Source: Panagrolaimus kolymaensis
Lineage: Eukaryota > Nematoda > Chromadorea > Rhabditida > Panagrolaimidae
DNA: 64,000 nt
NCBI GenBank assembly: GCA_028622995.1
Contig: JAJQJQ010000031.1
Location: forward strand, 1,116,001-1,180,000
Direction of reading: 5' to 3'
Part shown: positions 24,201 through 34,409 of the stretch, in pieces
Numbering within the stretch: the first letter of the stretch is position 1
How the letters are laid out: each line of letters begins with the position of its first letter
Made by a program: the position numbers and the translations under genes
The notes under the pieces: generated by a model
The model's database searches: none
What the model was told of the DNA's origin: nothing
Seen by the model: only the letters and a program-made list of their open reading frames with translations

Positions 24201-24894
24201 GACAGGAGCTTTAGTACGTAATACCGTGTAAATACCGCCGACTAAAAGATACAGAAGGAATAGTAAAAAGAAAAAAGTGATAACGCTATAGAAAAAAGAT
24301 GGGTAAAGCTATGAAATGATGTATATCAAGACGATGGCTATAAAGAAAACTTTACGATTGACGAAAAAATAAAATAAAAGTGCTTTTTAGAAGCAAAATA
24401 TAGCAGATTCATATGCCTGTACTGTTATCGATATTCATTAATCACAAAAAAATGAAAAGCAAAAAGTAGACATGTTAATAATCAAACTTATATTTAGACA
24501 TGAAAACGGGCCGACTTTTCCCGGCCCTGTTTTTGCCTTGGTCCTTCCTGTGGTTTTTTAATTTTTTTTAAACTCTTTGGTCCGAGCTTTTCGGGCCTAG
24601 ACAGACACGCTTCCATGCTTACTTATCTGTTACACTTTATGCAACCAAGGAAATGGTCAAGCTTCTTGAATCAAGGTTAAAATCAGCAGTACTTAATCAT
24701 TCAGCTAAGTTCAAATAAGAACCAAACAACTAACCTTTATTTGCGACTTCCCATGAACATTCAAATACAAGGCGATTTTCAATTTTAGCACGATATCCTC
24801 GATCATTAGCCTCATCTTCATCAAAATTGATTTCAGCAAATTGTTTAACTAGACGAGATGAAGATAATTTTCGTGAGAATGAATTTTGCATCAT
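15214..24894 (-). CDS. gsy-1: Glycogen synthase
   Basis: Eight exons: 24735-24894, 24132-24241, 23914-24081, 23186-23854, 16308-16486, 15643-16137, 15461-15545, 15214-15414; 688 residues. Glycogen synthase (family GT3) adds glucose from UDP-glucose to glycogen in the cytosol. Family landmarks are clear: [11 protein letters not shown] near residue 52, [72 protein letters not shown], the catalytic EPWGYTPAE, and the arginine-rich [19 protein letters not shown] that in this family senses glucose-6-phosphate. The tail [18 protein letters not shown] has serine spacing like GSK3/CK sites of animal enzymes. The start was chosen at the first of two ATGs; the N-terminal serines ([10 protein letters not shown]) also look like phosphosites. 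Intron 4 is 6.7 kb and encloses a whole GPCR gene on the same strand. Confidence 0.95.
16864..21152 (-). CDS. Rhodopsin-family GPCR, peptide-receptor-like
   Basis: Three exons: 20369-21152, 17361-17718, 16864-17317; 531 residues from the first ATG. The first exon encodes TM1 to TM6: GN in TM1 (residues 23-24), [10 protein letters not shown] in TM2, TM3 ending DRYIAVCKP (120-128), and CWTPYW in TM6. Exon 2 gives an unusually acidic third extracellular loop ([11 protein letters not shown]) and TM7, [17 protein letters not shown]. The conserved NPxxY is altered to NWLFY. The long serine/proline-rich tail (about 240 residues) is likely cytoplasmic. It looks like the somatostatin/allatostatin-C/opioid-like receptors that nematodes call npr genes; the ligand cannot be told. 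TM1 begins within three residues of the ATG, so an upstream exon with an extracellular N-terminus is probably missed. The gene lies inside gsy-1 intron 4, and intron 1 carries a 1.8-kb transposon. Confidence 0.85.
17768..19595 (+). mobile_element. TA-flanked element with 428-bp terminal inverted repeats
   Basis: 17768-18195 and 19168-19595 are near-perfect inverted repeats, each 428 bp; one mismatch is visible at the inner edge. Ends are CAATGTCGGTGAATG and its complement, with TA on both sides (17766-17767 and 19596-19597). TA target duplication fits Tc1/mariner-like or related cut-and-paste elements, but such long TIRs are unusual there. The 972-bp interior holds a decayed coding region and no recognisable transposase, so this copy is non-autonomous. 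It lies in intron 1 of the GPCR gene, 50 bp from the next exon. Confidence 0.88.
18260..19082 (+). pseudogene. Decayed cargo gene inside the TIR element
   Basis: One frame runs [20 protein letters not shown], a TAA at 18389-18391, then [18 protein letters not shown] and [20 protein letters not shown] and onward. Further in-frame TAAs occur at 18665 and 18821. An intron-like gap (about 18841-18911) leads to an acidic tail with [21 protein letters not shown] do not recognise the protein. Basic-helical then acidic composition and the lack of DDE/DDD catalytic signature argue against a transposase. The stops may be decay, or some may lie in unrecognised introns. Confidence 0.45.
19598..20368. other. 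Intron sequence of the GPCR gene
   Basis: Rest of GPCR intron 1, up to the donor CTG|GTTAGT on the minus strand at 20368. No exon or repeat recognised. Confidence 0.45.
21153..23185. other. gsy-1 intron 4, upstream of the GPCR gene
   Basis: AT-rich, about 2 kb. It should hold the GPCR promoter and possibly a missed first GPCR exon. I could not pick out a supported exon. Confidence 0.4.
24508..24527. other. GC-rich hairpin patch in a gsy-1 intron
   Basis: GGGCCG and CGGCCC form a 6-bp stem around an 8-base loop. About 75 bases on, GGTCCGAGC...TTTTCGGGCC repeats similar words inverted. The GC content stands out from the AT-rich intron 1 of gsy-1 (24242-24734). It may be a worn transposon end; no target duplication was seen. 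Confidence 0.3.
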
Positions 24895-27883
24895 TTTCAA
24901 CGCTCTTTGATGGGTCTTAAAAAATTACAACAATTAGTAAAGGATAATGTTTTGAAAACCAGGGCAGTAAATACCCAAATAGAAACGCACGGAGACGACA
25001 AAGAAAAAAGATAACAACAACAAAATCTTTTCATTAACTTTTTTTTGCAGAAAAACAAGTTTGTTTGCATCTATCGATCAGACGATGCATACATACGCAA
25101 AGGTAAAGGTAAAAAGTGTAAAGCATTTTGACATTGAGACATTGGGCAAGAAGCATTATTAGGAAATGAAAGGTAATTAGTTTTAGAGGTAGTAATAACC
25201 AATTGGTTTAAAAATCACAAACGAAAGAACAACCACAGCAAAAAAAAACTTATTCAAATGGAATAAATGGGAAGAGACAAAGAAATGTTACAAAGCTCCG
25301 AAAAAAAGAAAAAAAAACACGTGAAAAAAAAATGTTTGAGCAAAAAAACGTGCCAACAACAACGGAAAAAAAGTAAAGAAGAAACACACGATCAATTTTT
25401 CAAGAAATATTTTTTAAAAAAAAATTGACGGTTATCAAAGAAAGCAATCTCCTTAAAAACCAAAATATTTGAAATTTTCATTAACTTTTAAATTCAAGCT
25501 TGTTTGAACGCGATTGTTTTTTTTGTTTATTATCAGTTTTCTAGAACAAATATTTCTTGAAAAAATGGTCGTGAAAAGCGAGAAAGAGAGACGTTAAAGA
25601 AAAGGAGCGCTATGAGAGAAATAGCAACAACAACAAAAAAATAACGGGCTTTTTTTTGCTTTTGCTTGGTTCTTTTTCTTATGTTTTTTTTGTTTGTAAG
25701 CTAAAAACTAAAAAAGCTGAAGATGATGCAGTTTAATAAAAAAAAAGAAGAAGAGAAGATGGAGAAAAAAGGAATGCAAAGCAAAATATTAGGATGATAA
25801 TAATAAAAAAAACAAAAATCCATCCGACCGAATTTTAACTTGTGATGATAGCTAACAATTTTTTCCTATTTTTTTGTTGTTGTTAAAGACAAAATCAATC
25901 TTTAAAACTTTAATCATTAAACATTATTGATTATTAGCTTACGAAAAAAATGAAGAAAAAATAATCAAAAACAATATTTTGTTTTCTTTTTAAAAAATTT
26001 TAAAGAAGCAAATAAGCAAGCACGGAGGCAACTATGTTTTATTATTTTAATAACTTTAAAGTAGAGACAACCGACTGTCCTTTGTCAAGCCTTTGACAAC
26101 TCAAAAAAATTTTCATTGTTTTCTTTTCTTTTGGCAGAAGCAGGCTATGACTAAAAATGGTCAAAAAAAGGCATAAAAAAATTTTTATCTTTATTTTTCT
26201 ATTATTACCATAAATTAGCTAATATAAAAAGAGAAACTTTTGTTCAAGCACTAATCTACTTGTTAAAAAATTTTATAATAATAAAACAAAAAACAGCAAA
26301 AAAATCGGTTTTTGGACTTTAAAAAAGTGCCACTGGCACCTTTCCTGATTTTAAGATATGTTATTAACCATATAAAAATACAACTTTTTGGACGCAAAAA
26401 AGTTTCCTCATCTACCAAAAAATAAATATTTTATAAGGCTGAATTATTATGGTCTTATTATACTTAAAGAAAAAGCAAAAGTTAGGAGGGAATAGTTCAT
26501 ATTTTTTATCATTTACCAATAAAAAAAATAATTACGGTCCTAAAAAAGCATCGCGATACTCGTAAGAATAAACATAGATAAAGAGAAAGCCAAAATAAAA
26601 AAAATTATCTTTTGGTCGTTCGTCCCTACTCTAAAGAGCTATTTTTGTAAGCCACTGCTTTTATTCGTTTACTCAAAACCAAACTGACAAAAAAACCAAA
26701 AATATACAAAAGAGGCAAACATTTAAAGGTCAATCTTTAGGGCGATATTTGTGATTAAATACCATTGTGGCACAATAAGTGAAGAGGAAAGGACGATGGA
26801 TAATAAAAAAATATTTATTATTCACGTGACCACTGGCTAAACAACAAGATACGAATAAACAAGTAAACAAGGTGCTTTCGCTCTAAGATTTGTGCCAGCT
26901 AGCATAAATCAATCTTTCCTCGTCAATAAGATTAGAGAGTTTAAAGGGGATAAGGAATTTGAGCCATCGGTCAGATGTGCTGACTCAAGTGTTTTTGAGC
27001 TTTCACAACTTTGCCGATCTCAAATTTCTTCGACATTAAGATTCACGATTAAGAAATAAAGATTCGAATAATTAAAATAAATAAAGGCAAAGGAATACAT
27101 TAATCCAAGTAACATAATTATCAACAACAAAAACAACGCGAATATTATAACGAAATTAAAGCAATAATCAATCGAGCGAGCTGGCTGCATTTATTTTTTA
27201 TTTCCGATCATTTGGAAGAATAAAATAAGAAGGTTTGTTTCTTCGCTTTTTAATCGACCACGATCTTAAATGCAGCAAAAAGAAAAAGAAAAGAAAAAAG
27301 AAAACAACAACCAGGTTCATCACCGATCAGTTAAAAAAAATTTAAAAAAATTCGATGCGAGCCTTTCTTATTTTTTTTATGTGTTGGTGGCGATGGTGAT
27401 TGTTTTTTTTCTCAAACAAACAAAAAAGAAAGAAAGATAGAATAAAAATATTTATTGACAATGATACCTTCTTCTTTCAATAAACTCTAATATAGGTTGA
27501 ATTGAAGGAGGTGTTGCAATACATAAGTATAATTATTTAATCTGTTAGTGATAATCTTATTATTAGTTACACATGTTTTAAGTCTTTCTTTTTTTTTAGT
27601 TTTAGAATTTTATTAAAACTTTTACTTTAAAAATTTATACAAATAAAGAAAAGAAAAAAAACGAAAGCACCAGGATTTTTTGAGAGAATTTTTTTTTGTG
27701 TAAAGAAATAATAAACTGATACATACAAATAATTGTTTTTTGATACACTTTTTTAATAAAAATTTTTTGCGTAGTAAAATTTTTTTAGCCTATGGCAAGA
27801 ATGTCGTCAGTCATGATTGCATTTTGGTTGTTTGTTATTGCTGCTACTTTTTAATATTTTTTTCGGAGATATTGTTGATGGAT
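24895..27883. other. Upstream region of gsy-1 and 3' flank of the next gene
   Basis: Three kilobases of A/T-rich sequence with no supported exon. About 26875-27030 is more complex in base composition than its surroundings and could be a promoter, a non-coding first exon or an RNA gene; nothing in it matched a family I know. Confidence 0.35.
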
Positions 27884-29923
27884 TTAAAATTCCGTTTCAA
27901 TTTCTAATCTTATTGCTGATTCATAACTTGGTGGATCTCTTGATATTGCCATTGTTGTATCTTCAATGGTTCGAGAAATTGCGCTTGTACTTGGTCGCTC
28001 GGGTGCCACTCTAAAAAATATAAATATAAATATAACGAAAAAAATGAGAGAAAAAAGTAAAGAAAAGAATTTTATTGTTGTTGTTTGTTATCAATAAAAT
28101 GTTTGTTTGTTTGTTGTTGTCTTCGTTCTTTTTCTCCTTCTTTTAATAGCAAAGTATCAAAAACGATGGATGAAATAATGCAATTAGTTGGTTGTTTGTT
28201 AGTTACGTTGCAAAAAAAAAAGAAATGAAAGAAACGAAAACAATTAACCCTTTTTTTAATGGTCAAAAAATGGGGGAAAAGCAAAGAAGGAAAATACAAA
28301 CAAAACAAAAAAAATTTGGTGAATGAAACATTTCTGTTAAAAAAGCTTGACTCTTGCTGGCTATTTTCAAGAAGAAAATACATAAATTAAAAATTAAGGC
28401 ATTTACCTTAAAAGTCCATTATTTGTAAAAAATCGAAGGCTATCATGCCCAGTTATAGCAGCAGGACGGCTAAAAAAACAATATAAACTTTATTTTAGTG
28501 TTTGTTTTTTTGAAAAAATCAAAAAATATGTATGTGTGAGACTTGCCTTTGGTGGTGGTGGTTGTTCATTGTTTTATTATTCCATTCAGGTGGAGGTGGA
28601 ACTTGTATAGCCTCTTCATATGTTGGAAGATCTTCGGGTGATAAATCATTTGGCTAAAAAACAAATTTATGGAAATTGTTAACCCAAGAAAAGAAAAATG
28701 TTAAAAACGTTCAAATAATTTATTTTTCTTGAATCGTCTGCTTCCAGTTTTCATCGTGTCATTTTCGACATTATTATTTTGATGGAAGTTCGACTCCACT
28801 AAATCGAAAATAGCTCTCCATTGATCTTTTTTAAAGTTCAATGCTTTTTTCAAGCCCCATTTTATCTGTTGTTGGGCTTGAAAATGTTGTTTTCCGTTAT
28901 AAAAGAGCTCATAATTTTTGGAAAAGCTTCTGTTGAAAAACAGAAGCAAAAAAATCACAAACAGCCAAAAAAGTTTTTTTCCCGCAAAATTTATGAATAT
29001 ACAATGTCTGCCCTTCAACTGGTGTCAAAATCTCCGGATTTTATCCGTTTCTATCCGCAGAAGGCATATAGCTATTTTTTTAAAGGCTATAGAAGGAAAA
29101 AAATGTACAGATCGATGCGTAATTATTTACTCTACTTATTGTACTCAAAAATTGTTTTATAAAGATTTAAAAAAATAGAGGAAGTTATTAATCAAATATT
29201 GAAAATCTGTAGTTTATATTTTGCAACATGCGACCTCTCCTTTGTGAAAATAAGAATTATTTAATGATTTTTGATTAATAACTTCCTCTATTTTTTTAAA
29301 TCTTTATAAAACAATTTTTGAGTACAATAAGTAGAGTAAATAATTACGCATCGATCTGTACATTTTTTTCCTTCTATAGCCTTTAAAAAAATAGCTATAT
29401 GCCTTCTGCGGATAGAAACGGATAGAAACGGATAAAATCCGGAGATTTTGACACCAGTTGAAGGGCAGACATTGTATGTTTCATAGTTAATCGCATTTAA
29501 TAAAAAGCAGACGATATTGCTGCATTTTTTAAATTACAGTAATAGAGTTAAAAATTCCTTTAATTAACACTTACGCTACTTGTTGGAAAAGATAAAGATA
29601 TTCCTGAATGAATAGTAGGAATATTTTGTTGATTGACAGCTCTATTTAAAGCTGCAGCAATAATATGCTAAAAAAATATGTAAAACATAAAAATTAAAAT
29701 AAAATAGCACAAATATTTTAAATTAACATTATTATTAACATAAACATACTTGTCTCCTTCTTTGTCGTTTAATTTCCGCAACCCTTTGAGCTGCACGATA
29801 TAAAGCAATACAAAATGCAACCCAAATAATTCCAGCAAGAAGTAATAATAATGCAACCAATACCGTTAATATGCTCCCTGGTAAACCATTAGTATTATCA
29901 TGTATTGTTTCCATTAATGACAT
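27884..29923 (-). CDS. Small single-pass membrane protein with two PY motifs
   Basis: Five exons: 29750-29923, 29575-29667, 28547-28653, 28407-28469, 27884-28010; 187 residues from the chosen ATG. A short N-terminus (MSLMETIHDNTNGLPGS) is followed by one long hydrophobic segment (ILTVLVALLLLLAGIIWVAF), then a basic stop (EIKRQRRRQ). The rest is predicted cytoplasmic. It carries LPTYEEAIQVPPPP and DPPSYESAI, both of the L/P-P-x-Y type bound by WW domains of Nedd4-family ubiquitin ligases. Such architecture is shared by Nedd4 adaptors and sorting receptors such as Commissureless and WBP1-like proteins; no specific orthology is claimed. Intron 3 (28470-28546) would use a GC donor (AAAG|GCAAGT on the minus strand). 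Intron 2 contains a fold-back transposon. An upstream exon is possible. Confidence 0.68.
28654..29574. other. Intron 2 of the PY-motif gene
   Basis: 921-bp intron holding the 473-bp fold-back element. The long frames seen across 28701-29178 are explained by this element and by chance. Confidence 0.6.
29002..29474. mobile_element. Fold-back MITE with TA target duplication
   Basis: Left arm 29002-29195 (194 bp) and right arm 29271-29474 (204 bp) are inverted copies; the right arm has one extra 10-bp GATAGAAACG unit (about 29415-29434). The 75-bp loop is unrelated. TA flanks both ends (29000-29001, 29475-29476). Ends read CAATGTCTGCCC and complement. Positions 1-7, 16-21 and 23-26 agree with the ends of the element at 17768-19595, so both belong to one family. 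Confidence 0.88.
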
Positions 29924-31168
29924 ATGTATATAATAAATGCCTTCATTCACCCAACAACAAATACATACATATAATAATAAACAACTAACTTTTTTTTATC
30001 AATAAAAGCTACCGATGTTAACTACATCCAAAAAATATACATACACAGAAGTAAAGTAAAAAAATGTTATGGAAACAGAAGCAACAAGGAGGCTTACAAT
30101 ACGAAGAAGAAGAAAAAAAGTGAAGAAGTTTACCAAAGGCACAACAAATACAATCAATCGCCTAAGCGTCAAGAAGAACAAGAAAAGAAAAAAATTTTTG
30201 ACAATACAATACTATAAAAAAAAAGAAGGCGGAAGCGCGTAAAATAAAATAGCCTTCCAAATAAATATTTGTTTGTATGTTTCTTCTTCAACGACGCCAC
30301 CACTCAATACTTCTTAACGATTTTTTTTGTACATTCATCCCCTCTTCATTCTTCATTCTTCAACCATCACTTTTTTTATATTATATATTTCAATCAACAT
30401 CAGCGTCTTTTATCATTCAATAATACTAGTCCTTCACTCGCTGGCTCACCTACACCGGAAGAAGCAAGCGCCTGAGGGAAAGTTAAAAAAGAAAAGCTTA
30501 CTTATTGGACGACACTCTCACTCACTCACATGCATCGCTTGCTTGGATGCTTGCGCAATCAAACAAATAAAATAAAAAGTTTCTGTGACTTGACTCACTT
30601 TGATCACTGATGTGATGCTGAACGATGAAAACGTAACGCTGCTCGCTCTCACTTTCTTTTTATAAAAGCGTTGTCTAGTTTTTTTTTGCTGCTTTCACTC
30701 GCTTGCTTCTTGCAACTTTTTTTTTGCTTTATACAACAAAAAAAAAAGATTTTCACTGTTGCATCTTTTTACGTGTTCATTTTTTTTTATTCTTCCCTCA
30801 GGCGAGGAAAAGAAAAAAAGAAAAGAAAGACAATTGTTTACTGTTTGATCATGTACTTGTTGTAGCGAATGATGGTGGATAATGGTGGCCGGAAGAAGGA
30901 AGAGTGAGGAAAAAAAGTTGCGTAATGACGACGACGACAAGTTGGTTGGTTGCTCAAGGAAAAAAAAAGAAGAATATTGCGCACTTTTTTTAAATATATA
31001 TTTGTGGAGAGATTAGTATTCTTCTCAACATCAGGTTTATTTTAAACAAAAAAAAAGAAAGACAGAATGATTACTTTTTTTTACAGGAAAAATTGAAAGA
31101 AAAAAAAGAATGTATGTAATTCAGTGATAAAAAAAATATGTATTTTCATAATCGATCAATGTATTAAT
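29924..31168. other. Intergenic, low complexity
   Basis: Upstream of the PY-motif gene and downstream of the four-TM gene. T-rich tracts and CT-rich runs, no supported exon. Confidence 0.4.
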
Positions 31169-32146
31169 TTAAGGGGTTTCTGAGTTAACTGAATCCGTCG
31201 TTCGAATGGAAATTGGTGATTTTTGAATTGATGCTCCTCGATTAATGAGAACATGACAATGTTTCGGGCAAATATTATTGGCATTAATTGCATACGGAGA
31301 ACTCTGAAGAAATAAAAAAAATTTATCAACTTTTTTTATGAAAAATATTCTAAAGCGAAAGTTACTTCACTAAAATAAAAATCGAACCCAAAATTTTTTA
31401 ACCAAATTTTAGCTATTTTTTTTGTGCAAATAATTAAACACAAAAAAGGTTTACAAAAATAGTTTTTTTTTCAACATTAGTAAACCCGTGCTAAAATTTT
31501 TTAATCAAAAAAAACTTACGGTAAGCTCGGTGACTTGACAACATGGCAAAGGCACTTTTACCATCTGACGTCCTCGGGTTGCAATAATTTTTAATCTTAC
31601 AATAAATTGATGGCATTTAAAAATAATTATTATCGCTGCAATACAATATGCCGCTGAACCCAGTGTAAAAGATAATCTTGAAATCATGTATTCTTTAAAA
31701 TATTCAAAATCTTCGTCATTCAAATCCAAAATATTTACGAATCCAATCATTATCGACCAAGGAACAAAAATAATTAAACGAAAAATAAAAAAAATTAAAG
31801 AAATTTTTAGTTTAAAAGTATTATCATTTTTTGTGCCATCGTAAAGAAGGAAAGTTAACCCACAAAATCCGATGCTTAAAAGCACCAATAAAAAGAAATC
31901 CATTCCACAACAAGAAATAAAAATTCTTGTAAATACATAAGTGCAAAATGCAGTAACTAATAAAGCTTCAAAATAAACAATTATATGGACTCCAGTTTTG
32001 ATATGCATTATATTATTGCAACATAAACCATTGGAAGATGAAAGTTTTTCCGATTCTCCATTTTGGCTTTGGCCTTTATGGTTTTGGTGTGGTTGTTGTT
32101 GTTCATGACGACGAGGACATAATTTGAAATTAGTCGTTTTCATCAT
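31169..32146 (-). CDS. Four-transmembrane protein, LAPTM-like
   Basis: Two exons: 31520-32146 and 31169-31303; 253 residues, starting at the first of two tandem ATGs. A polar, glutamine/histidine-rich N-terminus (HEQQQPHQNHKGQSQNGES) is followed by CCNNIMHIKTGVHIIVYFEA, then four hydrophobic helices: around VHIIVYFEALLVTAFCTYVF, FFLLVLLSIGFCGLTFLLY, LKISLIFFIFRLIIFVPW and FTLGSAAYCIAAIIIIF. The C-x-H-(V/I)-K-T-G motif at the start of TM1 resembles lysosomal LAPTM4/5 proteins and a related nematode family. The tail is short and serine-rich with no clear PY motif. Role unknown; endosomal/lysosomal membrane placement is inference. Confidence 0.65.
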
Positions 32147-34162
32147 TAAAAAAAGTTTGAATGAATTCCACAAAGAGAAAAAAGTTCGATAAAAACACTA
32201 AAAATAAAAAGTAAGTTAAAAAGGTTTTTATGTTTTTCAATTAAAACAGCTGCTACGCTACTACCATTTACAAATTTCTAAAAAGTATCAAAAAAAGTTG
32301 AGTTAAAAAAAGTAAAATTTGCTATTTTTGTTAGAAATAATAAACTTTTTTTAGCTATGACTTTAAAATTATGAGCTAATGTTTTTCATAATATAATTTT
32401 ATGGCTGTTTATAAGCTGAAAAAAAAAATAAATAAAAGTAATAAGTCATTTATTGTGACAAGACTAAATTAGCTGAATGAAAAAGTTGCTTGCTTTACAA
32501 AAATGAGTTTGAAAAGAATATTTATTACTAAAAAATGGAATATAAAAAGATAGAAAAAATATTGAATATTCAAGGATACATTTGGATATAAAAAAAACTT
32601 TTATGAATGTACGTAATTTTTGACGCTGTTTTTTTCTTAAATAAAAAAAAGTTAATATAAGCAGTAAAAAAAACGGAAGTAGCAAAAAATGAGTACATCG
32701 AACTTAGAAAAGAAAAAAAGAAGATAAAATTAAGATTCAAATCACGGATAAAGAAAAAAAGAAAAAATTATGCGGGTTGTGTTCTAGGAAATTTGTAATG
32801 AAATTACTCTTTTCTTTTACAACTACTTCTGATCTTTTGGCTTGATACCATCGAGATTCAGGACGTAAAATTTTTTAATTCTTTTCCAAGAGCTTTTTTT
32901 TAAATATCCAACTCAGAGATTTCCACAATAAATTTAGAGGGCACATGGTTTTTAAAAAAATTTAATTTAATTAAACTATGCTTCGTCACATTTTTTACAA
33001 TTTATTCTATTTATTCTTTTTGCTTTTGGCATTTGACTTCGTTGTTTGTTGTTGATGACCTTTTCGGATAATCAACATCCAAAAAATGGATATCGACGCC
33101 GCGGCTTTTGTTTGTATTTGAAATTCTTTTTTGAATAAACTTTGCTTTTTATTAAGATCAACAGAATTACTGAAATGCCAACCAACACACGAATTTCATA
33201 AAATATTATATTATAATTTATTGCCATAATTTCATTTTAAAGTCAACATCGATATTTTTATTAAACTTTTTTTGGTGGATATGAAAAATTTTGTTTGGTT
33301 GTGAAATTATATTTTAATCTTTCCTTTCGTGCCATCTCTTTCCATTTTTTTTATTATACACATAGATTGAATTTGTTTGCAGAATTCTAAATGTCACTTT
33401 TTTTTTCATGGGTCAAAAAGAATCTATTTTTATTTTAAAATTAAAGCATTTTCATTCAAGATTTTGAGTGAATATTGTTACAGAGCTTCAAATTTTTATT
33501 ATGATAATTTTTAAATAACGATTTTTTTAACATTCTAATTTTTTACCGAAGTGTACAGCATTTTAATTAATTGTATTTTTTTACCAAAGAGACCATACAT
33601 TTTAGCAAAAAACCGCTTTTTTGATATGAAACAATAAATTACCAAATTTTGTGAAAAGAATATTTATTGCTTTTAGATTTCTTTACACGCTTATAAATAA
33701 TAACTAAAAGCTTTATGTTTTATTTTTTTAACATTTTTTAATTATTTATTCAAAAATAACTTTTCTTTTATAACTCGATAAATTTCTTTTCTTTCTCTCT
33801 CTCTCTCTCTTTTTAATTTTTGTTAACTAAAAAAAAGAGGGAAAGAAAGTAATGAAGCATAATTTCCAATTTCCCTTTATAATTGCCATTCTTCTTCTTT
33901 ATTTTTTTTCGCAGCATATCATTTGACTACGATGAACTGAATTGACTCCCTGCTGGGCCGCTTGCTTGAAGCACCATCATCGACAAAGCATAAAAATAGA
34001 CGACAGGCTATATATTCTCTTCTTTTATTCTTTTTTTTTGCCAAGCTCATAGTCGTAGAGTTAGAGTTTGAGTTTTATCCCATTGAGTGAAAAAGAAAAA
34101 AATTGTTTTCCAACTCCGATGAGCTGCAACATCCCCATCCTCATCGACGTTGTCGTTGTACT
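32147..34162. other. Intergenic, AT-rich
   Basis: No supported exon. A (CT)n microsatellite lies near 33796-33810. A GC-richer patch follows 33940 and may be regulatory. Confidence 0.4.
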
Positions 34163-34401
34163 CACACGTGGGCAGGTGGGTGCGACAAAAAAATTTTTCG
34201 GGCACGAAGCAAGACATACAAAAGGGTCTACCGTGTTAATTTTTAAGAAAATTTTTTTGGGAAAATTTCATTCTTACCACATCGAAATTTTTTTTCTATT
34301 AGATTTTTGAAATTTTGAGGCACGAAGCTCCAAAAATAGTGGCACGGAGCACGAAGCAGGGTGCGATAATCGCACCCAATCGCACCCCGTGCCCACGTGT
34401 G
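34163..34401. mobile_element. hAT-type MITE, 239 bp
   Basis: The 12-bp ends CACACGTGGGCA and TGCCCACGTGTG are perfect inverted repeats, with looser similarity continuing inward (GGTGGGTGCGA on the left, CGGGGTGCGATTGGGTGCGA on the right). The 8-bp sequence GTTGTACT stands on both sides (34155-34162 and 34402-34409). An 8-bp duplication is the mark of hAT-superfamily insertion. The interior repeats CACGAAGC words and has no coding capacity. Confidence 0.85.
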
Positions 34402-34409
34402 GTTGTACT

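Noticed and set aside
28701..29178. Frames across the fold-back element
   Set aside because: They arise from the inverted arms and T-rich flanks and resemble no protein.
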